A stretch of 29,359 nt of DNA from JAAZGD01 sp964383845 (GTDB taxonomy: Bacteria; Bacillota; Clostridia; Peptostreptococcales; Anaerovoracaceae). Positions 8,369 to 16,537 of this stretch are shown in pieces. The stretch lies in assembly GCA_964383845.1 (NCBI GenBank), contig CAYLIF010000019.1, positions 1 to 29,359 of the forward strand, written 5' to 3'. The notes below the pieces were generated by a model. It saw nothing but the letters and a program-made list of their open reading frames with translations, searched no databases and had not been told where the DNA came from. The position numbers and the translations under genes were made by a program. Within the stretch, counting starts at the first letter, position 1; each line of letters begins with the position of its first letter.

Positions 8369-8812
8369 TTATAGGTCTTCTCTCTTTAGCTTTATAGCCC
8401 CAACTGTTAAGGCACCTACGACTGCAATCTGCCCAATGGTCTTTGCTCCATTTTTAATGGCATCTTTATCTCTATGAATTATGCCCTTGGCTATTGATCC
8501 GCTTTCCCCAAGAACAAGTTTTGCATTGTGAATCCAATTCCCTACTAACATTTTGCCGCCGTCCTTAAGATCTTCAATACCTTCATCTACTATGGTATTG
8601 CTTTTTATCATATTACCCAATGCCACATCGGCTGCTCCAGAAGCAACAGTGCCAGCAATACCACCAAAATATATTAGAGAGTCTGTAACACTTTCACCCA
8701 CATTGTCTACTAATTTTTTGTCTCCTACTTTTCCGATAACTGAGATGGTTCCTCCAATAACTCCTCCTACAACAGCACCGGCAATTATTCCCGTTTTCTT
8801 TAGTATTCTCAT
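8369..8812 (-). CDS. Glycine-rich hydrophobic protein, function unknown
   Basis: A 147-residue protein that I cannot assign. Residues about 8-28 (GIIAGAVVGGVIGGTISVIG) and about 48-65 form glycine-zipper-like hydrophobic segments, and another hydrophobic Ala/Gly/Val stretch is near 127-142. No signal peptidase site is obvious. The middle is polar and repeats a KDG/KNGAK-type theme. Such patterns occur in membrane-inserting or membrane-associated proteins. The ATG has a GGAGG site 8 nt upstream and its own strong promoter, which is divergent from the tRNA gene. It is monocistronic between that promoter and the terminator at 8302-8340. Confidence 0.75.
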   Translation of the reverse strand: MRILKKTGIIAGAVVGGVIGGTISVIGKVGDKKLVDNVGESVTDSLIYFGGIAGTVASGAADVALGNMIKSNTIVDEGIEDLKDGGKMLVGNWIHNAKLVLGESGSIAKGIIHRDKDAIKNGAKTIGQIAVVGALTVGAIKLKREDL

Positions 8813-8845
8813 TAATTTTTACCTCCAAAATAAACTACTTTCTAA

Positions 8846-8874
8846 ATTATACCCCAGAAACACAGTCTTTACAA
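8846..8874 (-). promoter_or_regulatory. Promoter of the glycine-rich protein gene
   Basis: On the minus strand: TTGTAA (8874-8869), a 17-bp spacer and TATAAT (8851-8846). Its -35 hexamer occupies almost the same bases as the -35 of the tRNA promoter on the opposite strand, so the two promoters are back to back. Confidence 0.65.
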
Positions 8875-8896
8875 TAAGAGGGGTTATGTGTATAAT
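8868..8896 (+). promoter_or_regulatory. Promoter of tRNA-Arg
   Basis: TTTACA (8868-8873), a 17-bp spacer and a perfect TATAAT (8891-8896), placed 20 bp before the tRNA 5' end. Start of transcription is expected near 8903. Confidence 0.75.
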
Positions 8897-8915
8897 GTTA
8901 TGGTAAGTTGACTAC

Positions 8916-8991
8916 GCGGATGTAGCTCAATGGATAGAGTACCGCACTACGAATGCGTCGGTTGGGAGTTCGAATCTCTCCATCCGCACCA
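8916..8991 (+). tRNA. tRNA-Arg (anticodon ACG), CCA encoded
   Basis: A 76-nt cloverleaf. The acceptor arms GCGGATG and CATCCGC pair perfectly. The anticodon loop CTACGAA gives anticodon ACG, read as ICG after deamination, for CGN arginine codons. The T arm is GGGAG-TTCGAAT-CTCTC, the discriminator is A and CCA is encoded at 8989-8991. The outermost anticodon-stem pair is a C-T mismatch. It is a single-gene unit with its own promoter and terminator. Confidence 0.95.
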
Positions 8992-9007
8992 AGTATTTAA
9001 GGAGTAG

Positions 9008-9041
9008 CCAACTTTGTTTTATAGAAGTTGGTTTTTTCTTT
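9008..9041 (+). terminator. Intrinsic terminator after tRNA-Arg
   Basis: A 7-bp stem CCAACTT (9008-9014) / AAGTTGG (9025-9031) followed at once by six T residues and more T-rich sequence. Confidence 0.8.
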
Positions 9042-9079
9042 ACATACATAGCCTTTTCTTTAAAGAAAGGAGCTATATG

Positions 9080-10174
9080 ATGTTAACAACACATATAGTT
9101 TTGTATATGTTAGATATATTTGCTCTGGTTTTTCTCTTCGGATTACTGCATGGCTATAATTTGTTGGGGAATCAACGTAAGAGCCCTTTTTCTTATGGAG
9201 TTATTTTAATAATTATAGTTATTATTTCTGAGGTTGGGACTGTATTAGTTTGCAATGGGGATGTTGAGTTACGTAGTCTTAGCATAACTTTTAATGTTAT
9301 TGGATTTGCCTTAACTCCAGTTATTCCTCTTGTGCTTATGGCAATATTCGATATAAGGATTTTACTTAGGAACAAGATTTTACTGCTACCAACTACTATC
9401 AACACACTTGCAGTTACGCTATCCCCATTTTTAGGTCTAATCTTTTTTGTGGATGCCAACAACAATTATGAAAGAGGAGTAATCTTCAACTTGTTCGTTG
9501 GCGTTTACATTTTCAACATAATTATATTAGCTGTTGGAATATGGTATATTGGGCGCAAATATCTTTACCCCATTAAGTATAAAATAGCCATTCTCACTTT
9601 CTTTACCGTTGCAGCAACATTTATTCAACTGCTAGTTCCTTCAGTATATACATCATGGCATTGTGTAACCCTATCTTTACTACTCCTTTATATTGTACTC
9701 TCGGATTTTGATAGCAGTTTTGACACCTTAACCAAACTCTACAATAGAGCTGCTTTTGAGAAGCGAACAAAACAATTGAACGGGAAAAAATCATTTTACA
9801 TTATAGTTATGGATATAAATAATTTCAAAGATGTCAATGACACCCACGGTCATGAATATGGAGACACAGTTTTAAAGGAATTGGGAATTATAATCAGTGA
9901 TTCTTTTAATAACAAATGCAGCAGCTATCGGATTGGTGGAGATGAGTTTTGCGTTCTTTGTTGGGGGGATAATGAAGAGATGATCAAGGACCAGCTAAAG
10001 TCCATGACGGATAAACTTACCAGTAAACGTGAAGCAGATAGTTGGATGCCCACAGTAGCATATGGTTATAGCATTTTTTCCCAAGGAGAAAAGCTAAATT
10101 TTGAGAAAATAATGAAAGAAGCCGATGAGCAGATGTATCATTACAAACATTTAGAGCGAGAAAGCAAACCTTAA
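9080..10174 (+). CDS. Membrane-bound diguanylate cyclase (GGDEF)
   Basis: A 364-residue protein with about six or seven hydrophobic helices in residues 1-205 and a C-terminal GGDEF domain (about 215-360) that makes cyclic di-GMP from two GTP. The signature GGDEF is intact. The DINNFKDVND segment supplies the first metal-binding Asp and substrate contacts. The RxxD inhibitory site normally five residues before GGDEF is absent, so product inhibition through that site is not expected. The longer frame from a TTG at 9014 starts inside the tRNA terminator and is rejected. ATG 9080 has AAAGGAG with 7 nt spacing (ATG 9077 is possible). The signal sensed by the membrane part is unknown. Confidence 0.88.
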   Translation: MLTTHIVLYMLDIFALVFLFGLLHGYNLLGNQRKSPFSYGVILIIIVIISEVGTVLVCNGDVELRSLSITFNVIGFALTPVIPLVLMAIFDIRILLRNKILLLPTTINTLAVTLSPFLGLIFFVDANNNYERGVIFNLFVGVYIFNIIILAVGIWYIGRKYLYPIKYKIAILTFFTVAATFIQLLVPSVYTSWHCVTLSLLLLYIVLSDFDSSFDTLTKLYNRAAFEKRTKQLNGKKSFYIIVMDINNFKDVNDTHGHEYGDTVLKELGIIISDSFNNKCSSYRIGGDEFCVLCWGDNEEMIKDQLKSMTDKLTSKREADSWMPTVAYGYSIFSQGEKLNFEKIMKEADEQMYHYKHLERESKP

Positions 10175-10242
10175 AAGCAGAAAACCCTAGGTTGTCCGGT
10201 TTTATTGTTGTATATATGAAGTTAACTGCAGGAGGTTATTTA

Positions 10243-11397
10243 ATGAAAAGACAAGACTTATTTACCATACTATTAACACTTATGGTAGTAGCAACTATTT
10301 TTGTTGCATCGGAATTCATTCAAGATGATCTTGAGTCGTCTCTTGGTACGGGAGTAGAGGAAGAGGAAGCTATAAGAGCTACTGTAGTTCGAGTGCTACA
10401 GGAGCCAGAAGAAGTCAATCAGAGTGAGGAGGTTTCCAATGAAACAGCTTGGGAAACCCAGCTTACTGATGTTAAAATAAAAGAAGGTCCCTATAAAAAT
10501 GAAACTATAAGGGCCAAGAATATCGTTGATCCTAGATTGCCCCATAGCATAGTTGTGGAAAAAGATGATAGAGTTTTAGTATATATTAATCAAGACAGTA
10601 GGGGAAATGCTCTGGATGCAAACATTATAGGACATTCCAGAGAAATTTATCTTTACTTATTAATAGGTGCCTTTGCCTTACTTTTAATAGTAGTAGGCGC
10701 ACTAAAGGGAGTTAAAGCTATCGTCACATTAGCTATTACCATCGCAATAATAATCAAAATACTTTTACCTATGATTTTAATGGGGTACAATCCATTGTGG
10801 CTGTCAATAATTAGTTGTGCAGTCATAATCACTATAACATTGGTTATAGTAAGCGGGCCCAATAAAAAAACCTTGTCAGCAATTATAGGAACTTCAGGTG
10901 GGGTTATTGCGGCAGGAGGAATTGCCCTTTTCGTGGGAACTCTTTCAAAGCTTACTGGTCTTGGTGATGAAGAGGCCCAAATGCTTGTTTTCATTCCTCA
11001 ACAAATAGAGCTAGATTTCAAAGGACTTCTCTTTGCGGCTATTTTGATTGGTACTCTTGGTGCAGTAATGGACGTGGGTATGTCGATCGCCTCATCAATG
11101 AATGAAATAGAAAATGCCAAACCAGATATAAGCTCTAGGCAGTTAATCAAATCGGGCATGAATATAGGTAGAGACATTATGGGAACAATGTCAAACACCC
11201 TTATTTTAGCCTATACAGGAGGGTCACTACACCTCATGCTCTTATTAATGGCCTACGATATACCCTTTATAGAAATCATTAATAAAGATATAATCGCTAC
11301 AGAAGTAGTTCGTGCTATATCTGGTAGTATTGGCCTAGTTCTGTCTATCCCATTAACCGCTGTAATTGCAGGAACCTTCGGAAGACAACACAGATAG
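10243..11397 (+). CDS. YibE/F family membrane protein
   Basis: A 384-residue polytopic protein of the YibE/F family (Pfam PF07907), common in Firmicutes and of unproven function, perhaps a transporter. Residues about 5-24 form a signal-anchor. Residues about 25-135 are probably extracytoplasmic, rich in Glu and containing the QEPEEV and NIVDPRLPH stretches. The rest holds about seven or eight membrane helices with conserved small-residue motifs such as GTSGGVIAAGG and GAVMDVGMSIASSM. ATG 10243 is preceded by GGAGG (10231-10235). The frame can be opened up to 10192 but without a ribosome site. It lies 68 bp after the GGDEF gene with only a weak hairpin (10181-10203) between. Confidence 0.85.
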   Translation: MKRQDLFTILLTLMVVATIFVASEFIQDDLESSLGTGVEEEEAIRATVVRVLQEPEEVNQSEEVSNETAWETQLTDVKIKEGPYKNETIRAKNIVDPRLPHSIVVEKDDRVLVYINQDSRGNALDANIIGHSREIYLYLLIGAFALLLIVVGALKGVKAIVTLAITIAIIIKILLPMILMGYNPLWLSIISCAVIITITLVIVSGPNKKTLSAIIGTSGGVIAAGGIALFVGTLSKLTGLGDEEAQMLVFIPQQIELDFKGLLFAAILIGTLGAVMDVGMSIASSMNEIENAKPDISSRQLIKSGMNIGRDIMGTMSNTLILAYTGGSLHLMLLLMAYDIPFIEIINKDIIATEVVRAISGSIGLVLSIPLTAVIAGTFGRQHR

Positions 11398-11450
11398 TGG
11401 TTCTTAATTAAATTTATTTACGATGGTAGTTAATATTAGGAGGCAAGGTC

Positions 11451-12344
11451 ATGAGTATTAAAAGAGTAGACCTAATAGGCGTACAAGTTGACTTAGGAGC
11501 TTCAAAGAGAGGGGTTGATATGGGCCCTGCTGCTATTCGTCATGGCGGCTTGTGTGAAGGACTAACCGAGCTTGAGATTCCCTGGAAAGACAAAGGAGAC
11601 TTAATACCAAAAAAAGATGGGAAATCATCAGATAAGCTTCGTAATTATGAGCAAGTTATTGGAATAAACGCAGAACTTTTCCAAGGAGTAACAGAATCCT
11701 TAAGCCAAGATGCCTTTCCTGTAGTTTTGGGGGGAGATCATAGTATTGCTGCAGGCAGTGTAATGGCAGTAGCGCAAAAACATAAAAAGATAGGATTGAT
11801 TTGGATTGATGCTCATGGCGACTGGAATGATGAGAAAAGCTCTTTAAGTGGGAATATGCACGGGATGCCATTTTCAGCAGTATGTGGGTGGGGGCCTGCG
11901 GAAATGGTGAGCTATGTAAAAGACCCTATATTTGTAGACCCGAAAAAATCTGTTCAAATTGGTGGAAGAGATATTGACTATAAAGAAAGAGAGAGAATGA
12001 AAGAAGCAGGTATAACAGTTTTTTCAATTGCTGATATCGACAAGATGGGTATTTTGGAGGTAACAAACAGGGCAATGGCAATCGCAGGTAAAGGCACGAC
12101 AGGATTTCATGTGAGTTACGATGTGGATGCTATAACCCCAGAGGCTGCACCAGGAACAGGAACCCCCGTTCATAGCGGCTTGACTGTAAGGGAGGCCTTT
12201 CTCCTAGTAGAAATAATGCATCAAAGCGGTAAGATGTTAGGGTTGGATATGGTAGAGGTAAATCCTATACTTGACTTTCAAAATCGAACAGGGATACTAG
12301 CAGCAGAGTTGATTTTAGCAGCAATGGGCAAAACAGTTTTCTGA
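11451..12344 (+). CDS. rocF: Arginase
   Basis: It hydrolyses L-arginine to L-ornithine and urea. The 297-residue length and order of motifs fit bacterial arginase. GGDHS carries the first manganese ligand. DAHGD holds Asp, His and Asp ligands, followed by SGNMHGMP, the arginase rather than agmatinase signature. YDVDAITP keeps both DxD metal ligands, with Thr where Asp-Pro is usual, and a late MVEVNP supplies the conserved Glu. An AGGAGG site precedes the ATG. Nothing in the neighbours points to an arginine operon. Agmatinase or formiminoglutamase are less likely alternatives. Confidence 0.9.
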   Translation: MSIKRVDLIGVQVDLGASKRGVDMGPAAIRHGGLCEGLTELEIPWKDKGDLIPKKDGKSSDKLRNYEQVIGINAELFQGVTESLSQDAFPVVLGGDHSIAAGSVMAVAQKHKKIGLIWIDAHGDWNDEKSSLSGNMHGMPFSAVCGWGPAEMVSYVKDPIFVDPKKSVQIGGRDIDYKERERMKEAGITVFSIADIDKMGILEVTNRAMAIAGKGTTGFHVSYDVDAITPEAAPGTGTPVHSGLTVREAFLLVEIMHQSGKMLGLDMVEVNPILDFQNRTGILAAELILAAMGKTVF

Positions 12345-12364
12345 GTCAATTAATAGAGAGTTTC

Positions 12365-12394
12365 TTGCATTAGCCTATTATTTCAGCATATGCT
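12365..12394 (+). promoter_or_regulatory. Possible promoter of the CorA gene
   Basis: TTGCAT (12365-12370), an 18-bp spacer and TATGCT (12389-12394). This is a moderate match. Transcription would start near 12401, 37 nt before the preferred TTG start. Confidence 0.35.
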
Positions 12395-12437
12395 TTTATT
12401 TAAATAAAGGGTTATGCCACAGCGAGGAAGTGATATT

Positions 12438-13268
12438 TTGAAGAAAACAATGTATATGGACCAGTTTGAAGAATACAAAGAATTTATGGACCCAAGTGTT
12501 TGTCAGTATATATGTGAAGGAGAAATCTCCACATTTGAAAGCTTCGAAGGATTTAGCTTATTTGCATTCGACTGGTATGACAATTTAGATCCTGAGGCAG
12601 AAATTTCTAAAATACTCATATATATGGATCGGGAGGATTTATTTTTTATATGCGAGGATGAAAAAGCCTTTTTAAAAGCGAATAAGCTAATCAACCATGA
12701 ACAAAGTAACGGGAAGGCTCTCTATCAATTCTTCACAGGATTATTGAAAAATGAAATGAACTTTTTAGAGAATTTCGAGCAAGAGGTAACTGATGTTGAG
12801 GATGATGCCCTTATGCTTTCTCCAAAGGATTATATTCAAGAGATTGTTAATTTCCGCAAAGAACTACAACAGTTGAAACGCTATTATGAACAGTTAAATT
12901 CGATTTTTGATAACCTGGTGGCAAATGATAATGGATTACTGTCTAAAGATGAAGTCCGACATTTGGCCATTTTAGAGAATAGAACTGAACGCTTCCATCG
13001 AAGTGTTTTAAACATCCGAGATTATATAACTCAAATGAGAGAAGCCTACCAGGCGCAGATTGACATTGAGCAAAATAAATTAATGAAGATATTCACTTTA
13101 ATAGCAGCCATATTTCTGCCTTTAGGGCTGGTAGTGGGTTGGTACGGAATGAATTTTAAATATATGCCTGAACTAACATGGCGATACGGGTACCCAGCAG
13201 TTATAGTGGTCAGTATCGTTTTGTGTGCGGTGCTACTAATTAGTTTTAAAAGAAAGAAATGGTTTTAG
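12438..13268 (+). CDS. corA: CorA-family magnesium channel
   Basis: A 276-residue protein with an acidic cytoplasmic domain, a long charged helix region (about 110-215) and two C-terminal membrane helices. The first helix is followed by the YGMNF signature and MPEL, the ion-selecting loop that defines CorA. CorA forms homopentameric Mg2+ (and Co2+ or Ni2+) channels in the cytoplasmic membrane. I chose TTG 12438, which has GAGGAAG 7 nt upstream. An ATG at 12414 in the same frame would add eight residues but has only AAAGGG 2 nt away. It ends 24 bp before nrdG on the same strand and may be cotranscribed with it. Confidence 0.9.
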   Translation: MKKTMYMDQFEEYKEFMDPSVCQYICEGEISTFESFEGFSLFAFDWYDNLDPEAEISKILIYMDREDLFFICEDEKAFLKANKLINHEQSNGKALYQFFTGLLKNEMNFLENFEQEVTDVEDDALMLSPKDYIQEIVNFRKELQQLKRYYEQLNSIFDNLVANDNGLLSKDEVRHLAILENRTERFHRSVLNIRDYITQMREAYQAQIDIEQNKLMKIFTLIAAIFLPLGLVVGWYGMNFKYMPELTWRYGYPAVIVVSIVLCAVLLISFKRKKWF

Positions 13269-13292
13269 AATAAGTTTTGTTAGGAAGGATTG

Positions 13293-13991
13293 ATGTCTAT
13301 GAATATATATGGCTTGCAAAAAGTTACATTATTAGACTATCCGGGAAAAGTTGCCTGCACTGTGTTTACCGGCGGCTGCAATTTTCGATGTCCTTTTTGC
13401 CACAACAAAAGCCTCGTAACTGAGATACCACAGAATTCGTCAGTCTCTGAGGAATACTTCTTTAGCTTTCTTGAAAAAAGAAAAGCGGTGCTAGACGGTG
13501 TCTGTATTACTGGGGGTGAACCTCTTCTTCAGCCAGATCTTGAGCAGTTCTTGAAAAAAATTAAGAGCAAAGGGTATTTGGTTAAACTAGATACTAACGG
13601 CAGCCTCGCCAGCTCCTTAAAAAATCTTGTCTCAAAAAATCTCGTAGACTATGTTGCCATGGATATAAAAAACTCTCCGGAAAGATATGCCGAGACTGTT
13701 GGTATGGATATTTATCCGATGAAGGACATTGAAGAGTCCGTAAATTTTTTATTAGCTGGCTCTATACCCTATGAGTTCCGAACAACGGTGATCCAAGAGT
13801 TTCATGAAAAGGAAGACTTTATTAAAATAGTCAAGTGGATAAAAAACCCTGAAAAATATTTTCTTCAAGGATTTGTTGACTCTGGAGACGTTCTAAGAGA
13901 TGGGTTGAGTGGTTATAGCCCAGAGGAGATGGAAGAATTCGCAGAAATACTTCGAAAGGAAATGCCTTTTGTTGAAATTCGTGGGTTTTAA
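13293..13991 (+). CDS. nrdG: Anaerobic ribonucleotide reductase activating protein (radical SAM)
   Basis: It uses S-adenosylmethionine and a 4Fe-4S cluster to create the glycyl radical on NrdD. The cluster motif C-x3-C-x2-C is at C29, C33 and C36 (GCNFRCPFC), and the SAM-contact GGEP motif follows (TGGEPLL). The 232 residues are longer than the short Escherichia coli NrdG and fit the NrdG2-type (TIGR02495) activase. ATG 13293 has AGGAAGG just upstream. ATG 13299 is an alternative. It is the direct neighbour of nrdD, but the NrdR boxes and promoter lie after it, so it may be expressed separately. Confidence 0.93.
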   Translation: MSMNIYGLQKVTLLDYPGKVACTVFTGGCNFRCPFCHNKSLVTEIPQNSSVSEEYFFSFLEKRKAVLDGVCITGGEPLLQPDLEQFLKKIKSKGYLVKLDTNGSLASSLKNLVSKNLVDYVAMDIKNSPERYAETVGMDIYPMKDIEESVNFLLAGSIPYEFRTTVIQEFHEKEDFIKIVKWIKNPEKYFLQGFVDSGDVLRDGLSGYSPEEMEEFAEILRKEMPFVEIRGF

Positions 13992-13996
13992 AGAAA

Positions 13997-14012
13997 ACAC
14001 TATATGTAGTGG
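13997..14012. promoter_or_regulatory. NrdR box 1
   Basis: ACACTATATGTAGTGG matches 14 of 16 positions of the NrdR consensus acaCwAtATaTwGtgt. NrdR is the zinc/ATP-cone repressor of ribonucleotide reductase genes. The site starts 31 bp before box 2, the three-helical-turn spacing normal for tandem NrdR boxes. Confidence 0.75.
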
Positions 14013-14027
14013 AGGCGATCAAATAAA

Positions 14028-14043
14028 TACATATATATAGGGG
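14028..14043. promoter_or_regulatory. NrdR box 2 (weaker)
   Basis: This site keeps the core TATATATAG of the NrdR consensus in the correct phase but lacks the first C and the outer bases. It begins exactly 31 bp after box 1 and ends 7 bp before the -35 of the nrdD promoter, which supports a real second site despite the weaker match. Confidence 0.6.
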
Positions 14044-14050
14044 AAATCCC

Positions 14051-14079
14051 TTGACGACACCTGAATGCGATGGTATCAT
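14051..14079 (+). promoter_or_regulatory. Promoter of nrdD-trxB
   Basis: TTGACG (14051-14056), a 17-bp spacer and TATCAT (14074-14079) with TGG before it as an extended -10. It lies directly downstream of the two NrdR boxes, giving a leader of about 45 nt before the nrdD ATG. Confidence 0.7.
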
Positions 14080-14129
14080 ATACCTACAAATCGGAAGTAT
14101 TTTTTGAGGTTTGAATAGGAGGAGATGTC

Positions 14130-16523
14130 ATGTATCAGGTTACGAAACGCGACGGAAATATAGTGAGTTTTGATATTTCCAAAATCAGTGTCGCCATTCA
14201 AAAAGCATTTGAAGCTGAGAACAAGGAGTACAATCAGGATATTATAGATTTTTTAGCATTAAAAGTTACAGCGGATTATGAGGGGAAAGTAAAGGATTCT
14301 CTTGTTGGTGTAGAGGACATTCAAGACAGTGTTGAAGGCGTACTGATTAAAGCTGGATACACAGACGTTGCCAAATGCTATATTCTTTACAGAAAGCAAA
14401 GAGAAAAAATTCGTAACATGAAGTCTACAATTTTGGACTACAAGGAGATTGTTGATAACTATGTTCATTTAAATGACTGGCGAGTGAAAGAAAATTCTAC
14501 CGTTACTTATTCTGTAGGTGGTTTGATCCTAAGCAATTCAGGGGCAATCACAGCAAACTATTGGCTTTCCGAGATATACGACGAAGAAATTTCTCGCGCT
14601 CATAGAAATGCGGACATTCATATTCACGACCTTTCAATGCTTACGGGTTATTGTGCGGGATGGTCTTTGCGTCAATTAATTGAAGAAGGTTTAGGTGGAA
14701 TTCCTGGAAAAATAACTTCATCTCCAGCCAGCCATTTGGCAACATTATGTAATCAAATGGTTAATTTTTTAGGGATTATGCAAAACGAATGGGCAGGAGC
14801 ACAAGCCTTTTCTTCTTTTGACACATATTTAGCGCCTTTCGTTAAGGTGGACAATTTAACCTTAGAAGAAACAAAAAAGTGCATTGAATCTTTTATATTT
14901 GGTGTAAATACCCCATCGAGATGGGGGACACAGGCACCTTTTTCTAATATAACCTTGGACTGGACTGTTCCAAATGATTTAGCGGCATTACCTGCTATCG
15001 TTGGTGGTAAAAAAATGGACTTTACCTACGGAGATTGTAAAAAAGAAATGGACATGGTTAACAAGGCGTTTTTAGAGGTGATGCTTGGTGGAGATGCTAA
15101 TGGACGTGGCTTTCAATATCCAATTCCTACATACTCATTAACAAAGGATTTTGATTGGGGAGATACTGAAAACAATAGACTTTTATTTGAAATGACAGCA
15201 AAATATGGAACACCATATTTCTCCAACTACATAAATAGTGACATGGAACCTAATGATGTAAGAAGTATGTGTTGTAGGCTTCGTCTTGACCTAAGAGAAC
15301 TGCGAAAGAAATCTGGAGGTTTTTTTGGAAGCGGTGAAAGCACAGGTTCTATTGGGGTAGTTACTATTAACATGCCTAAGATTGCATATCAATCAAAAGA
15401 TTCTCAAGACTTTTACAATCAACTGAATAAAAGAATGGATACCGCAGCTCGTTCATTGCATATAAAAAGAACTATTATTAATAGATTGCTAGAAGAGGGG
15501 CTTTATCCATATACCAAACGTTACCTTGGTAGCTTCGAAAATCATTTTTCAACCATAGGATTAATTGGTATGAATGAGGCTTGCCTTAATGCAAATTGGG
15601 TTAAACAGGATATGACCCACAAGGAAGCACAAGAATTTACAAAAGAAGTTTTAAATCATATGAGAAATCGATTGGCAGATTATCAAGAGCTTTATGGAGA
15701 CTTATATAACCTTGAGGCCACACCTGCAGAATCTACCACATATAGATTGGCTAAACACGATTTAGAACTATATCCTGATATTATTACGGCGTCAGAAAAA
15801 GGAAACACTCCCTATTACACTAATAGCTCTCATCTTCCTGTAAGCTACACTGAGGATGTTTTTGAAGCCTTGGACATACAAGATGAGCTCCAATCGCTTT
15901 ATACATCAGGAACTGTATTTCATGCCTTCTTAGGAGAGAAGCTTCCATCAGCTCAGGCAGCCTCAAACCTGGTTCGCAAGATTGCAGAAAATTACAAACT
16001 ACCATATTACACCATGTCACCAACATATTCTATTTGCAAGAACCATGGTTACATAGCAGGAGAATCATTTACTTGTCCAGATTGTGGAGAAGATACAGAG
16101 GTATATAGCAGAATTACTGGTTATTACCGACCGGTTAAAAACTGGAATGAAGGGAAGTCTCAAGAATATAAAGAGAGACGGCTATATGAACCCGATCATT
16201 CTCAACTAAAAAGAGGAAGAGAAAAATCAGAAGGAAATGTTGAAAAAAGACAAGAAAAAATTGAGTTGATTGATGATTTTCTAGCAAATGATAAAGAAGA
16301 AATCTACTTTTTCACAACCAAAACTTGCCCTAATTGCAAGATGGCAAAAACATTTTTAGAAAAGTCAGGACTAACTTTCAAGACTATTGATGCTGAAGAG
16401 GATCTAAACCTAGCAAAGGAAATGAAGGTTAAACAGGCCCCTACAGTAGTTGTTGTGAACAAAGAGAAAGTTGACCGTTTTGTAAATGCATCAAATATTA
16501 AGATTTTTGCAGAAGCAAGATAA
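14130..16523 (+). CDS. nrdD: Anaerobic (class III) ribonucleoside-triphosphate reductase with fused redoxin domain
   Basis: It reduces ribonucleoside triphosphates to deoxynucleotides by glycyl-radical chemistry. The 797 residues hold an ATP-cone (about 1-90), the ten-stranded barrel with the reactive SMCCRL cysteines (C381/C382), a zinc site C636/H639/C649/C652 and the radical glycine G664 in RITGYYR. After a charged linker (about 675-715), residues about 718-797 form a thioredoxin/glutaredoxin-like domain with active site CPNC (C733-C736) and the cis-Pro motif QAPTVVV. The MCCRL type and the redoxin point to the thiol-reduced (NrdD2-like) branch rather than formate-dependent NrdD; this is inference. 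The ribosome site AGGAGGAG is strong, and trxB follows after 14 nt. Confidence 0.96.
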   Translation: MYQVTKRDGNIVSFDISKISVAIQKAFEAENKEYNQDIIDFLALKVTADYEGKVKDSLVGVEDIQDSVEGVLIKAGYTDVAKCYILYRKQREKIRNMKSTILDYKEIVDNYVHLNDWRVKENSTVTYSVGGLILSNSGAITANYWLSEIYDEEISRAHRNADIHIHDLSMLTGYCAGWSLRQLIEEGLGGIPGKITSSPASHLATLCNQMVNFLGIMQNEWAGAQAFSSFDTYLAPFVKVDNLTLEETKKCIESFIFGVNTPSRWGTQAPFSNITLDWTVPNDLAALPAIVGGKKMDFTYGDCKKEMDMVNKAFLEVMLGGDANGRGFQYPIPTYSLTKDFDWGDTENNRLLFEMTAKYGTPYFSNYINSDMEPNDVRSMCCRLRLDLRELRKKSGGFFGSGESTGSIGVVTINMPKIAYQSKDSQDFYNQLNKRMDTAARSLHIKRTIINRLLEEGLYPYTKRYLGSFENHFSTIGLIGMNEACLNANWVKQDMTHKEAQEFTKEVLNHMRNRLADYQELYGDLYNLEATPAESTTYRLAKHDLELYPDIITASEKGNTPYYTNSSHLPVSYTEDVFEALDIQDELQSLYTSGTVFHAFLGEKLPSAQAASNLVRKIAENYKLPYYTMSPTYSICKNHGYIAGESFTCPDCGEDTEVYSRITGYYRPVKNWNEGKSQEYKERRLYEPDHSQLKRGREKSEGNVEKRQEKIELIDDFLANDKEEIYFFTTKTCPNCKMAKTFLEKSGLTFKTIDAEEDLNLAKEMKVKQAPTVVVVNKEKVDRFVNASNIKIFAEAR

Positions 16524-16537
16524 GAAGGAGACCTTTA

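Noticed and set aside
8553..8906. Plus-strand open frame opposite the glycine-rich gene
   Set aside because: It is the antisense of a gene with a better ribosome site and promoter, and it runs over the promoters at 8846-8896.
9056..9074. Near-palindrome CCTTTTCTTTAAAGAAAGG that could hide the ribosome site of the GGDEF gene
   Set aside because: Only about seven weak A-U-rich pairs with a bulge, so little stability is expected. It is not enough to claim a regulatory hairpin.
9014..9079. Upstream TTG start for the GGDEF gene
   Set aside because: The codon lies in the tRNA terminator stem. ATG 9080 or 9077 with AAAGGAG is far better.
10181..10203. Terminator between the GGDEF and YibE/F genes
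   Set aside because: The stem is six pairs (AAAACC/GGTTTT) with an 11-nt loop and no real T run.
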